A model generated the notes under the pieces. That model was not told the DNA's origin, searched no databases, and saw only the letters and a list, made by a program, of their open reading frames with translations. Below are positions 33,598 to 42,125 of a DNA stretch of 64,000 bases, one piece after another (the first letter of the stretch is position 1; each line of letters opens with the position of its first letter). A program made the position numbers and the translations under genes. The stretch is taken from NCBI GenBank assembly GCA_964462035.1, contig CAYXAP010000017.1, positions 62,001 through 126,000 of the forward strand, given 5' to 3'. The stretch is from UBA1660 sp964462035. Its GTDB lineage: Bacteria; Myxococcota_A; Polyangia; Polyangiales; Houyiibacteriaceae.

Positions 33598-34437
33598 TTG
33601 GCCGACCCAGCGCAGCTTCTCGACGACACGGTCGTCGAGCGGATCGGCGACGACGACGGTGTCGCCACCTATCGCGCCGACGCGCGCCCCGCGTGGAGCT
33701 TCTTCCTGCCGTCGGGCGGGGTGCTCACGGCGATCGCGCTGCGCGCCTCACACGCCGAGGCGGGGATGGACTGGCGTCCGCTCTCGTCGACCACCCTCTT
33801 CCACGAGGCCGTCCCCGAGGGGCCGCTCGAGGTTCGGGTCCACGTACTGCGTCGGGGGAACGTGACGGTGCAGACGCGCGCGGCGCTCGGGCCCGCTGGC
33901 GAGCCACCGCGGATGGAGGTGCTGACGACCTTCGTCAAGGCGCGCTCCGGACCTACGCTCGTGGCTCGCGAGTTTCCCTCCGACCTGCCGGGCCCGAACG
34001 ACGCACCGGCCTACTGGCGGAGCTCGCCGGATCTGCCCTTCTTTCGCCAGCTCGACGCGCGGCTCGCGTTCGGTCGCCGCTTCTGGGACCCGGACTGGGA
34101 GGCCGGCCCTTCGCGCTGTGCGCGTTGGTTCCGATACCAGCAGCCACCGCACCGCGATGGCCGCATGGCGCTCGATGCTCTGCCGCCGCTGGTGGACACC
34201 ATGCCCGCGGCGGTCTTCGAGGCCCTGGGCAGCGAGCACCCTCGGCTCTTCGCGCCGAGCCTGGACCTGACCATCCACTACCTCGCCGACACCGCGGGCG
34301 AGTGGATCCTCTGCCAGGCGCGTGGCGTCTGGGCCGAAGACGGCTATGCCAGCGCGGAGATCGAGCTCTGGGACGAAGAGGGCACCCTGCTCGCGTTCGG
34401 CACGCAGACGATGATGCTCCGTCGTTTCCGCCGCTGA
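33598..34437 (+). CDS. Acyl-CoA thioesterase family protein (double hot-dog)
   Basis: Encodes 279 residues from a TTG start 3 bases after the protease stop. The layout is that of TesB/thioesterase-like superfamily proteins: FLPSGGVLTAIALRAS near 35-50, STTLFHEAVPEGPLEVRV, and in the second half PSLDLTIHYLADTAGEWILCQARGVWAEDGYASAEIELWDEEGTLLA split over two conserved strands and a loop. These enzymes hydrolyse acyl-CoA thioesters. Substrate is unknown. It is probably co-transcribed with the upstream protease. Confidence 0.82.
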   Translation: MADPAQLLDDTVVERIGDDDGVATYRADARPAWSFFLPSGGVLTAIALRASHAEAGMDWRPLSSTTLFHEAVPEGPLEVRVHVLRRGNVTVQTRAALGPAGEPPRMEVLTTFVKARSGPTLVAREFPSDLPGPNDAPAYWRSSPDLPFFRQLDARLAFGRRFWDPDWEAGPSRCARWFRYQQPPHRDGRMALDALPPLVDTMPAAVFEALGSEHPRLFAPSLDLTIHYLADTAGEWILCQARGVWAEDGYASAEIELWDEEGTLLAFGTQTMMLRRFRR

Positions 34438-34471
34438 GATCTTGGGATTGACGCCGGCTCCGCCGTTCCCC

Positions 34472-35311
34472 ATGAGCACGGCCATGACGAACGCACGACT
34501 CCTGCTCCTGGCCCTGGCCCTCGGCTGTGGTGGCTCGGAGACCGCCGACTCCGGCGACACGACCTCCGGTGCCGAGACCGAGACCGGCTCGATCGAAGCC
34601 GCGATCGCGGGTCCCCATCGCTCGGCGGAGAACCGGGCGCGGGACCGGTACCGGCATCCGGCCGAGACGCTGGCCTTCTTCGGCCTCGAACCCGGTATGA
34701 CCGTGGTCGAGATGGCGCCGGGCGGCGGCTGGTACACCGAGATCCTCGCCCCTGCCCTGAAGGGCCAGGGCAAGCTCTACGCCGCGATCCCCGACCCCGA
34801 GGAGAGCGAGTACGGCGAGCGCTTCATGACCTTCCTGAGCAGCGACGCCGACCTCTACTCGGAGGTCCAGCCCGTCATCTTCGGGCCGCCCGAGCGGACC
34901 TCGCTCGGCGCCGATGGCTCCGCCGACATGGTGGTGACCTTCCGCAGCACCCATGGCTGGATCAACCGCGGTCAGGCCGAAGACGTGTACGCGGCGATGT
35001 TCCGAGTGCTGAAGCCCGGGGGCGTGCTCGGCGTGGTCCAGCATCGTGCGGACGAGGGCGCCGACCCCGCGGTTACCGCCGAGAACGGCTACGTGCCCGA
35101 GGCGTACGTGATCGGTCTGGCGGAAGCGGCGGGCTTCGTGCTGGAAGAGAAGAGCGAGATCAACGCCAACGCCGGGGACGACCACGACCACCCGGAAGGT
35201 GTGTGGACGCTCCCGCCGAGCCTGCGCCTCGGTGACGAGGGCCGCGCCGAGTACGAGGCCATCGGCGAGAGCGATCGAATGACGCTCCGCTTCCGCAAGC
35301 CCGCCGCCTGA
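34472..35311 (+). CDS. Lipoprotein with a class I SAM methyltransferase fold
   Basis: Encodes 279 residues from MSTAMTNAR; an ATG 12 bases on is an alternative. A signal peptide ends in the lipobox LALGC. A Ser/Thr/Glu-rich linker and then a Rossmann methyltransferase domain follow: DRYRHPAETLAFFGLEPGM, the SAM-site loop EMAPGGGWYTEIL, and the post-I block VLKPGGVLGVVQHR. Proteins of this form are annotated as methyltransferases, but SAM is not expected outside the cytoplasm. It is convergent with the next gene (4 bp between stops). Confidence 0.82.
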   Translation: MSTAMTNARLLLLALALGCGGSETADSGDTTSGAETETGSIEAAIAGPHRSAENRARDRYRHPAETLAFFGLEPGMTVVEMAPGGGWYTEILAPALKGQGKLYAAIPDPEESEYGERFMTFLSSDADLYSEVQPVIFGPPERTSLGADGSADMVVTFRSTHGWINRGQAEDVYAAMFRVLKPGGVLGVVQHRADEGADPAVTAENGYVPEAYVIGLAEAAGFVLEEKSEINANAGDDHDHPEGVWTLPPSLRLGDEGRAEYEAIGESDRMTLRFRKPAA

Positions 35312-35315
35312 AGGC

Positions 35316-35915
35316 TCAGACCGTGCCGGCGATGCGTCGGCAGATGAAGAGGAGCGCTTCGACCTCGCGCTCGCTCGGCAGGATTCCCGCGAGCAGCCCG
35401 TAGACGTTGTAGCCGCCCGAGTAGATCTGGTACGGCCGGCCGCGAAGCGTGTGGAGAGCAGCCATCACCTGCTCGTCGAGGAGGCCGATCACCGCGCGAG
35501 GATCGCATCCCTGGAGCGGGATGACGCTCCAGTCCGCATCGAATCCCGCGTTGCCGGTCGGCACGCCGCGGCCCCGACCCCAGCGGATCTCGAACGCGGG
35601 GAGCCCTCGCTGGGCGGCGACGATGACCTGGGACTGCCAGGTGTTGGGGGCTCCGATCGGTTCGACTTGGTGCTGGATGTTCGTGTCGAGCGCCGCGAAG
35701 GTCATCATCTTGAGCACCGCCTGACCGCACGTGAACACGCGGGTGCCGGCGATGCCCTTCTGGGGAAGCTCGTGCCCGCCGAGCCGCTGGACCGCGCGCG
35801 CCCAGATCTCCTGAGCGCCCGCGATCTCCTTCTTCTTCGCCTGGTACCAGAGCATCATGCCGCCGATCATGGCGGCGACGAAGAGGGACATCATGAGCGG
35901 GATGACGGCGTTCAT
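35316..35915 (-). CDS. Hypothetical protein with N-terminal membrane anchor
   Basis: Encodes 199 residues; AAGGAG lies 6 bases before the ATG. A membrane helix occupies residues 3-24 (VIPLMMSLFVAAMIGGMMLWY), followed by a soluble alpha/beta domain with three Cys and the segment RPYQIYSGGYNVYGLLAGILPSEREVEALL in two pieces. The family is unknown to me. It is divergent from the AgmX/PglI-type gene (129 bp between starts). Confidence 0.7.
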   Translation of the reverse strand: MNAVIPLMMSLFVAAMIGGMMLWYQAKKKEIAGAQEIWARAVQRLGGHELPQKGIAGTRVFTCGQAVLKMMTFAALDTNIQHQVEPIGAPNTWQSQVIVAAQRGLPAFEIRWGRGRGVPTGNAGFDADWSVIPLQGCDPRAVIGLLDEQVMAALHTLRGRPYQIYSGGYNVYGLLAGILPSEREVEALLFICRRIAGTV

Positions 35916-36044
35916 CGGGGTCTCCTTGGCCGTGGACCCTGCCCCGTGAGGGGGCTTCCGCTCGCCGATGGCGTACGAATACGCATCCACGGCGCCTTTT
36001 GTGCCCTCGGGCCACCCCGACCGCTCATGTCCTACGCTCGACCC

Positions 36045-36896
36045 ATGCGCCTCTCGATCGTCCTCTTCGCGCTCACCGCGTCCCCCGTGCTCGCTCAGGA
36101 CGCTGTGCCCCCCGTGCTCGCGTCGGTCGGCAATCCGCCGCGGCTCGTCGGCGCGCTCCGTCCCGTGCAGAGCGCCGCCCGCGCGTGCATTCCGGACGGC
36201 GACGTCCGCGACTGGCAGCTCCGCATCACGTTCGAAGGCCGGCGGGTGGCCGAGGTACGGAACGAGGCGGTCCCGGAAGGGCCACGAGCCGACGTCATCG
36301 CTCGGTGCCTGAAGCGTGTCTTGCTGAACGCACGGCTCGCCTCGGGCGAGGGGAGGGTGAGTTGGCCCGTCACCGCGACCCGCGTTCGCGCGAACCTGGG
36401 CAGCGGTGGGCTCGGCGTCGCGGGCACGGGCCGCGGCGGTGGCGGAACCGGCGAGGGCACCATCGGTCTCGGCAACATCGGGAGCATCGACCACGGTTCG
36501 GCCATGGGACCCGGCTACGGCCGAGCCTCGAGACCGCACCGGCAGCGCGCGAGACCGGCACGCGTCCGGATGAGCGGGCCGACCGTGCGCGGCCCCATCT
36601 CTTCGGAGATCGTCCGCCGCATCGTCCGGAGGCACTTCAGCGAGCTCCGCCATTGCTATGAGCAGCACCTGCGGCGCGAGGAGGGCGCCCGAGGCAAGCT
36701 CACCGTCCGCTGGATCATCGCGGCCAGCGGTGCGGTCCAGACGGCCATGGTGGGGGAGTCCTCGATCCAGGATCCACAGGAGCGGATGGCGGCATGTGTC
36801 GTCGGGCGGTTTCGCCGCCTCCGGTTCCCATTGGCGCCCGATGGTGAGGGAATCACCGCCGTCCAGATGGAGCTCACGTTCCATCCACCGGAATGA
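36045..36896 (+). CDS. Exported AgmX/PglI C-terminal-domain protein
   Basis: Encodes 283 residues. Signal peptide MRLSIVLFALTASPVLA is followed by QDA; an ATG 18 bases upstream is possible. Residues about 125-175 are Gly-rich, then basic. The last 95 residues match the TonB-like AgmX/PglI C-terminal domain: HFSELRHCYEQHLRREEGARGKL, RWIIAASGAVQTAMV, and the end RRLRFPLAPDGEGI. In Myxococcus this domain occurs in gliding-motility and envelope proteins. Its role here is unknown. Confidence 0.85.
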   Translation: MRLSIVLFALTASPVLAQDAVPPVLASVGNPPRLVGALRPVQSAARACIPDGDVRDWQLRITFEGRRVAEVRNEAVPEGPRADVIARCLKRVLLNARLASGEGRVSWPVTATRVRANLGSGGLGVAGTGRGGGGTGEGTIGLGNIGSIDHGSAMGPGYGRASRPHRQRARPARVRMSGPTVRGPISSEIVRRIVRRHFSELRHCYEQHLRREEGARGKLTVRWIIAASGAVQTAMVGESSIQDPQERMAACVVGRFRRLRFPLAPDGEGITAVQMELTFHPPE

Positions 36897-36933
36897 TTTC
36901 AGTCGTTTAGGCGCTTCTCGGGCAAAGTAGTTT

Positions 36934-36965
36934 GCATCTGTGCGCATCGGCGCATATACAGATGC
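36934..36965. promoter_or_regulatory. Palindromic operator candidate overlapping the sahR start
   Basis: GCATCTGT (36934-36941) and ACAGATGC (36958-36965) form perfect 8-bp arms. A nested TGCGC-atcg-GCGCA lies at 36941-36954. The right arm contains the ATG at 36962. Winged-helix ArsR-family repressors bind imperfect palindromes of this size, so autorepression of sahR-ahcY is likely; this is inference. Confidence 0.6.
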
Positions 36966-37933
36966 CCATGCCCGCCGTGAGCGCCGTGACCGACCGCCGC
37001 TGGGAGCTCTACAAGCTCCTCGCCGAGCCGTCGCGTCTGAAGCTCCTGGCGTTGGCCGGCGAAGAAGAGCTGGCCATCGGCGAGCTGGCCGAGCTGCTCG
37101 ACGAAGGGCAGCCGAACGTCTCCCGTCATCTCAAGCCGCTCCGCCAGCGCGGGCTCATCGCGGTCCGCAAGGAAGGCACCCGGGTCTACGCCCGCCTCGC
37201 CGATGACGTCGACGACGACCCGGTCGTCGCGGACGCGCTCCGCTCCGGCCGCTCGCTCTGCGAGCGCGAGGGTCGCATCGCGCGCATCGCCGGCGTCGTC
37301 GCAGCCCGCGAGAGCGCGGCGCGCGACTTCTTCGCGAAGGCTCGTGGCGAGGGCTCGCCCTGGCCCGCGGAGCTCGGGGTCTACCTCCAGGCGCTCGCGC
37401 CGCTCGTCGCCCACCGTGACCTGGCGGTCGATGTCGGAACCGGCGATGGGAGCCTGCTCGAGGTGATCGCGCCGATCTTCGATCGGGTGATCGCGGTCGA
37501 CCGCTCGCCCGCGCAGCTCGAGGTCGCGCTCCAGCGCGTCTCGGCTCGAGCGCATGGGCACGTCGAGCTCCTCGAGGCCGCGCTCGGCGATGCCACCATC
37601 GAAGACGCGGTCGGGGAGGGTGCCGACGCCGTCTTCGCCGCGCGGGTGCTCCACCATGCGCCGAAGCCCTCGTCGGCTCTCCACGACCTGGTCACCCTGG
37701 CGCGTCCTGGCGGGGTGGTGGTCGTGATGGACTACCGCTCGCACGAGGACGAGCGCATGCGCACCGAGCAGGCGGATGCCTGGCTCGGCTTCGAGCAGGA
37801 CGAGCTGCGCGAGTGGGCCACCAAGGCCGGACTCGAAGCCGTGACGCTCACCTCGGTCCCGGCCGCCCGCTGCGGCGACGGACCGGACGGCCACCTCGAC
37901 TGGCAGATCCTGGCGGGGCGTCGCCCCGCCTGA
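36962..37933 (+). CDS. sahR: SahR-type ArsR-family repressor with SAM-methyltransferase-like sensor domain
   Basis: Encodes 323 residues. ArsR winged helix at about 10-85: LYKLLAEPSRLKLLALAGEEELAIGELAELL in a continuous run of HTH helices, and QPNVSRHLKPLRQRGLI as recognition helix. Then a class I methyltransferase-like domain (about 125-320) with DVGTGDGSLLEVI and VLKPG-like LARPGGVVVVMDY. Known SahR proteins have exactly this architecture; the methylase-like domain binds S-adenosylhomocysteine, releasing repression of SAM-cycle genes. The next gene is ahcY, 52 bp on, which supports the assignment. A bona fide methyltransferase is a less likely alternative. Confidence 0.88.
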   Translation: MPMPAVSAVTDRRWELYKLLAEPSRLKLLALAGEEELAIGELAELLDEGQPNVSRHLKPLRQRGLIAVRKEGTRVYARLADDVDDDPVVADALRSGRSLCEREGRIARIAGVVAARESAARDFFAKARGEGSPWPAELGVYLQALAPLVAHRDLAVDVGTGDGSLLEVIAPIFDRVIAVDRSPAQLEVALQRVSARAHGHVELLEAALGDATIEDAVGEGADAVFAARVLHHAPKPSSALHDLVTLARPGGVVVVMDYRSHEDERMRTEQADAWLGFEQDELREWATKAGLEAVTLTSVPAARCGDGPDGHLDWQILAGRRPA

Positions 37934-37985
37934 ACCTTCATCCGGCAACGGATCCCCCTCCCAAACACCGACAGGAATCGTTTCG

Positions 37986-39362
37986 ATGCAAACCACCACC
38001 ACCGATAGCAAGGTCGTCGACTCCACCGACGGACCGAAGGTCAAGTTCAAGGTCGCCGACATCTCCCTCGCCGACTGGGGTCGCAAGGAGATCGCGATCG
38101 CCGAGAAGGAGATGCCGGGTCTGATGGCGCTCCGCGAGGAGTTCGGCGAGAGCAAGCCGCTGAAGGGCGCGCGCATCGCGGGCTGCCTCCACATGACGAT
38201 CCAGACCGCGGTCCTCATGGAGACGCTGGTGGAGCTCGGCGCCGAGGTCACCTGGACCAGCTGCAACATCTTCTCGACGCAGGACCACGCCGCTGCCGCG
38301 ATGGCCGCCGCCGGGATCCCCGTCTTCGCCTGGAAGGGCGAGACCGAGGAAGAGTACGACTGGTGCATCCACCAGCAGCTCGACGCCTTCGAGGGCGGCA
38401 AGAAGCCGAACATGATCCTCGACGACGGCGGCGATCTGACGGTCATCGCCCACGACACCTACCCGGAGCTCTTCGAGGGCGAGGGCGGCATCAAGGGCAT
38501 CAGCGAGGAGACCACCACCGGCGTCCATCGCCTCTACCAGATGGCCGCCCGGGGCGAGCTCAAGTGCCCGGCCATCAACGTCAACGACTCGGTCACCAAG
38601 TCGAAGTTCGACAACCTCTACGGCTGCCGTGAGTCGCTCGTCGACGGCATCAAGCGCGCCACCGACGTGATGATCGCCGGCAAGGTCGCGGTCGTCTGCG
38701 GCTACGGCGACGTCGGCAAGGGCTGCGCCCAGGCCCTCGCTCGCCAGGGCGCTCGGGTCATGATCACCGAGGTCGACCCGATCTGCGCGCTCCAGGCGCT
38801 CATGGAAGGCTTCCAGGTCGTGACGATGGACGAGGCGGCGCCGCTCGCCGACATCGTCGTCACCGCCACCGGCTGCTGCGACGTGGTCACCCACGAGCAC
38901 ATGCTGGCGATGAAGGACGAGACGATCCTCTGCAACATCGGCCACTTCGACTCCGAGATCGAGATGGCGTGGCTCACCGATCCGGCCAACAACATCAAGG
39001 AAGAGAACATCAAGCCGGAGGGTCCGGTCGATCACTTCATCTTCCCCGACGGCAAGAAGATCATCGTCCTCGCCCGCGGCCGCCTCGTGAACCTCGCGTG
39101 CGCCACCGGTCACCCGAGCTTCGTGATGAGCAACTCCTTCACGAACCAGGTCCTCGCGCAGATCGAGCTCTGGGGTGAGAAGGACAGCGGCAAGTACGAG
39201 AGCGGCAAGGTCTACGTGCTTCCGAAGTCGCTCGACGAGAAGGTCGCCGCGCTCCACCTGGAGAAGCTCGGCGCCAGCCTCACCAAGCTGAGCGGCAAGC
39301 AGGCCGAGTACCTGGGCATCCCCCAGGAGGGCCCCTTCAAGCCCGACCACTATCGTTATTGA
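37986..39362 (+). CDS. ahcY: Adenosylhomocysteinase (S-adenosyl-L-homocysteine hydrolase)
   Basis: Encodes 458 residues. It hydrolyses SAH to adenosine and homocysteine with bound NAD+. Signatures: CLHMTIQTAVLMETL, TWTSCNIFSTQDHAAAAM in the substrate half, NAD site VVCGYGDVGKGCAQ, and the C-terminal GPFKPDHYRY that closes the active site of the neighbouring subunit. AGGA lies 9 bases before the ATG. It is co-directional with sahR and very likely under its control. Identification is certain. Confidence 0.98.
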   Translation: MQTTTTDSKVVDSTDGPKVKFKVADISLADWGRKEIAIAEKEMPGLMALREEFGESKPLKGARIAGCLHMTIQTAVLMETLVELGAEVTWTSCNIFSTQDHAAAAMAAAGIPVFAWKGETEEEYDWCIHQQLDAFEGGKKPNMILDDGGDLTVIAHDTYPELFEGEGGIKGISEETTTGVHRLYQMAARGELKCPAINVNDSVTKSKFDNLYGCRESLVDGIKRATDVMIAGKVAVVCGYGDVGKGCAQALARQGARVMITEVDPICALQALMEGFQVVTMDEAAPLADIVVTATGCCDVVTHEHMLAMKDETILCNIGHFDSEIEMAWLTDPANNIKEENIKPEGPVDHFIFPDGKKIIVLARGRLVNLACATGHPSFVMSNSFTNQVLAQIELWGEKDSGKYESGKVYVLPKSLDEKVAALHLEKLGASLTKLSGKQAEYLGIPQEGPFKPDHYRY

Positions 39363-39383
39363 GGGGTTTGGAGCAAACCCCTC
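39361..39383 (+). terminator. Hairpin at the ahcY stop codon
   Basis: GAGGGGTTTG and CAAACCCCTC form a perfect 10-bp stem with loop GAG. It overlaps the last bases of the ahcY stop. The sequence after it is C-rich with no T tract. Confidence 0.5.
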
Positions 39384-39491
39384 CCCCACCCCGACTCCGC
39401 TCCCGTTGCTCGCGCCGTCCGGCTTCGCCGTTCGGGCCGAGCTGGGCGGGCGCTTCGGGGTGAGGTGGCGCGGGGAACGATCCCGGTGAAG

Positions 39492-39520
39492 AGGGCCGGC
39501 GCGCGAGCGTCGGCCCTTTT
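39492..39520 (+). terminator. Intrinsic terminator after ahcY
   Basis: AGGGCCG and CGGCCCT form a 7-bp stem around a 14-base loop, followed by TTTT. It lies 130 bp after the ahcY stop and just before the YihY gene. This fits an intrinsic terminator. Confidence 0.65.
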
Positions 39521-39526
39521 CCGTTC

Positions 39527-40519
39527 GTGGTACTCAGTGGCGTGGGCGTGCTGCGTAAGACCTGGCGCTCGTTTCGTGAGCACGAAGGCTCGCTGCTCGC
39601 TGGCGCCATCGCCTTCTACGCGCTCCTCGCGTTGGCGCCCTCCGGCGTGCTGGCCATCGCCATCCTCGGTGCGGTCCTCGGCGAGGAAGCGGCGCGGGGC
39701 GAGCTGACCGGCCAGCTCGAGGCGATCTTCGACGAGAACCTCTCGACGTTCTTGGCGAAGGCGATCGAGCGTTCGGCGGCGAGTGACAGCTCCTGGGCGA
39801 CGGCCATCTCGGTCGTCATCTTCATGTTCGTCTCGGTGCGTCTCTTCTGGATGCTGCGCGCCGCGCTCAACCTGCTCTGGGGAATCCGTTCGACCCTGGC
39901 GCCGGGTTTCCGTGGCCTGGCCGGTCAGGTGCTTCGACGCCGGATGTTGGCCTTCGTGATGGTCTTCGCCTTCGGCGCCGCGCTCTTCCTGGTCGCCATC
40001 GGCAAGGCCACGATCTCCGCGGCGGCGGCCAACATCGGCGGGGTCGCGTTCATCTATCGGCTGCTCGATTTCGTGGCGTCGGTGGCGGTGCTCACCACCC
40101 TGGTGGCGATGGTCTACGTCCTCCTGCCGGACGCGAAGATCCACTGGCGCGACGCCTTCCTCGGCGCGCTGGTCACGACCACGCTCGCCATCGCGGGTTC
40201 CTACGTGGTGGGCCATCTGGTCGCCGACTTCGCCGTCCAGGAAGCGTGGGGCGGCGCCGGCTCGCTGATCGCTCTGCTCGTGTGGGTCTACTACACGGCG
40301 CAGATCTTCTTCCTCGGCGCCATCTTCACCGACCACTGGGCACGGGATCACGGCCGTGGCGTGGAGCCGCTCCGTCATGCGCGACGGGTGGTGCTCGAGA
40401 GTGCGCGCCTGAGCGTGGACCCCGCCGAGCACCTCGCCGAGCAGTGGGAAGAGGAGCTGCAGGCGTTGGGGAACGACCGGCCGAACGCGGAGCCGCCGGA
40501 CGAGAGCGAGTCGAGCTGA
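39527..40519 (+). CDS. YihY/BrkB (UPF0761) family inner-membrane protein
   Basis: Encodes 330 residues from GTG 39527; in-frame GTGs at 39542 and 39548 are alternatives. The family pattern is present: SLLAGAIAFYALLALAPSGVLA in the first helix pair, about six membrane helices, LPDAKIHWRDAFLGAL, and GSLIALLVWVYYTAQIFFLGAIF near the end. The cytoplasmic C-terminal tail is charged. The family was once called RNase BN; that function has been withdrawn, and its role is unknown. Confidence 0.9.
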   Translation: MVLSGVGVLRKTWRSFREHEGSLLAGAIAFYALLALAPSGVLAIAILGAVLGEEAARGELTGQLEAIFDENLSTFLAKAIERSAASDSSWATAISVVIFMFVSVRLFWMLRAALNLLWGIRSTLAPGFRGLAGQVLRRRMLAFVMVFAFGAALFLVAIGKATISAAAANIGGVAFIYRLLDFVASVAVLTTLVAMVYVLLPDAKIHWRDAFLGALVTTTLAIAGSYVVGHLVADFAVQEAWGGAGSLIALLVWVYYTAQIFFLGAIFTDHWARDHGRGVEPLRHARRVVLESARLSVDPAEHLAEQWEEELQALGNDRPNAEPPDESESS

Positions 40520-40574
40520 GTCAGCCCCCCGTGGTGGCGGTACCCAGCACGTCCCGCGCTCGATAGATTGCGGC

Positions 40575-41552
40575 ATGACGCGCATTGCGACCGCCCTGCT
40601 CTGTGTCCTGCTCGCCTGCGGCGACGACGACGGTGACGCCGAGCTGCCTGACGCAGCTCCGGCCGATGCCGCCGGGGAGGACGACGCCGGCGCCCCCGAC
40701 GGAGGCGCGACGGGGCCGACCGATCTGCGCGACGCCGAGCTCACCTCGCGCAGCGGCGACTGCGCAGATTACGCCGGCACCTATGTCGCCTCCGTCACCG
40801 ACATCCAGCGGAGCACGCCCTTCGAGGCGGACGTGAGCATCGTCGCCATGACGGATGCGTGCGCTCTGACCTCGAACGCGATCCCCAACCACGACTTCGA
40901 CGACGCGAGCGCGAGCTTCGCCACCCCGGTCTCGGAGCACGTGGGCACCTTCTCCATCCCGCGCTCGCCGACCTTCGCGGCTGCGCCGACGGACCTCGAG
41001 CTGCGCTCCTACGACGCCGTGATGCTCAACGGCGTCGTCGTCGACCTGCTCGCCGCCGGGTGCTTTGGGGTCGGCGATGGACGCATCGGCTGCTTCGACC
41101 TGGCCACCCCCTGGCGCTACGACCCGATGGCACCCACGGCCGGCTTCGGGACCGACGCCCACAACGCGCACACCCAGCCCGACGGTCGGTACCACTACCA
41201 CGGGGATCCGCTGGCCCTCTACGCGTCCGCTGGGGTCGAGGCCTCCGGCGTGATCGGCTTCGCCGCGGATGGCTTTCCGATCTACGGACCCTTCTTCGAC
41301 GACGGCACGATCGTCCGCGAGGCCGTCAGCGGCTACACCCTGCGGAGCGGCAGCCGCCCCGATGGCCCGGGTGGCAGCTACGACGGGACCTACGTCGACG
41401 ACTACGAGTTCACCGACGCCGGCGACCTCGACGAGTGCAACGGAATGATGGTCGACGGCCAGTACGGTTACTACTTGACCCGGACCTACCCGTGGGTGCT
41501 CGGGTGCCTTCGCGGGACGCCGGACCCGAGCTTCGACAAGGGCATGCCCTGA
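40575..41552 (+). CDS. YHYH-domain lipoprotein
   Basis: Encodes 325 residues. The signal MTRIATALLCVLLAC ends in a lipobox Cys15. An Asp/Ala/Gly linker follows. The body holds the YHYH family landmarks: AHNAHTQPDGRYHYHGDP, GFAADGFPIYGPF, LDECNGMMVDGQYGYYLTRTYPW (split over two segments), and a C-terminal Cys in VLGCLRG. These His-rich secreted proteins may bind metal; no reaction is established. Convergent with the small protein at 41656, with a strong hairpin between. Confidence 0.87.
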   Translation: MTRIATALLCVLLACGDDDGDAELPDAAPADAAGEDDAGAPDGGATGPTDLRDAELTSRSGDCADYAGTYVASVTDIQRSTPFEADVSIVAMTDACALTSNAIPNHDFDDASASFATPVSEHVGTFSIPRSPTFAAAPTDLELRSYDAVMLNGVVVDLLAAGCFGVGDGRIGCFDLATPWRYDPMAPTAGFGTDAHNAHTQPDGRYHYHGDPLALYASAGVEASGVIGFAADGFPIYGPFFDDGTIVREAVSGYTLRSGSRPDGPGGSYDGTYVDDYEFTDAGDLDECNGMMVDGQYGYYLTRTYPWVLGCLRGTPDPSFDKGMP

Positions 41553-41603
41553 AGCGCGCTCACGATTGAGCTCTGCCCAGATTTCGAGAGTGTCTCAATT
41601 GAA

Positions 41604-41635
41604 GAAGGAGCGCCGCGTGGTCGCGGCGCTCCTTC
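41604..41635. terminator. Bidirectional hairpin between convergent genes
   Basis: GAAGGAGCGCCGCG and CGCGGCGCTCCTTC make a perfect 14-bp stem with loop TGGT, between the YHYH gene and the convergent small gene. No T tract is present on either strand. A shared terminator is likely. Confidence 0.65.
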
Positions 41636-41655
41636 GGTTCGAGAACGGTTCGGAG

Positions 41656-41883
41656 TCAGCGTGTGCGGCGCCGATAGCGGACGATGCCGCCGCTCCGGAA
41701 CTCCATCTTGACCTTGCCATCGACGCGCTCGACGCGGACCGGGCGAGGCATGTCGGCGCTCAGCGCCTTGGCTCGCTGGACCGCTTCCGCGCGGCCGGAG
41801 ACGGAGATGGGGCCGTTGGGGCCGGGGACGATCTCGAACTGGTGGGACTTCTCGCTGTTGCTGCTGGTGTCAGTGGTGCTCAT
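41656..41883 (-). CDS. Small basic hypothetical protein
   Basis: Encodes 75 residues: a Ser/Thr-rich N terminus, FEIVPGPNGPISVSGRAEAV, then KVKMEFRSGGIVRYRRRTR. The order of strands and the basic end suggest a compact beta domain, possibly nucleic-acid binding; this is a guess. It ends 20 bp from the shared hairpin. No family is recognised. Confidence 0.55.
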   Translation of the reverse strand: MSTTDTSSNSEKSHQFEIVPGPNGPISVSGRAEAVQRAKALSADMPRPVRVERVDGKVKMEFRSGGIVRYRRRTR

Positions 41884-42077
41884 GTATCCACAACCCTAAC
41901 GCAAGACTCGTTCCTACCCAAAAGGCAGTCCGACGAGGCTCCGATAGCCCCGAGATCGGTGCATCTCGCCTCACAGGTGGCAACTCGAGTCGCCGGTGTG
42001 GCTGCTCAATTCACCGGTCGAGCAATGTCGGGCGGGAGCAATCGAGCGAGCTTCGGGGGTGGTGACGGAACGACGAA

Positions 42078-42105
42078 GGCGGCGGTCCGTCGTCGGACCG
42101 CCGCC
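42078..42105 (-). terminator. Hairpin downstream of the DUF1328 gene
   Basis: GGCGGCGGTCCG and CGGACCGCCGCC form a perfect 12-bp stem with loop TCGT, starting 20 bp after the stop of the small membrane gene. No clear T tract follows. The rest of 41884-42125 shows nothing else I can assign. Confidence 0.55.
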
Positions 42106-42125
42106 TCCGTCAGCCGAGCGTGGCG

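Noticed and set aside
37934..37985. SAH riboswitch before ahcY
   Set aside because: The 52-bp gap is too short and lacks the SAH-riboswitch core; the adjacent SahR repressor explains regulation.
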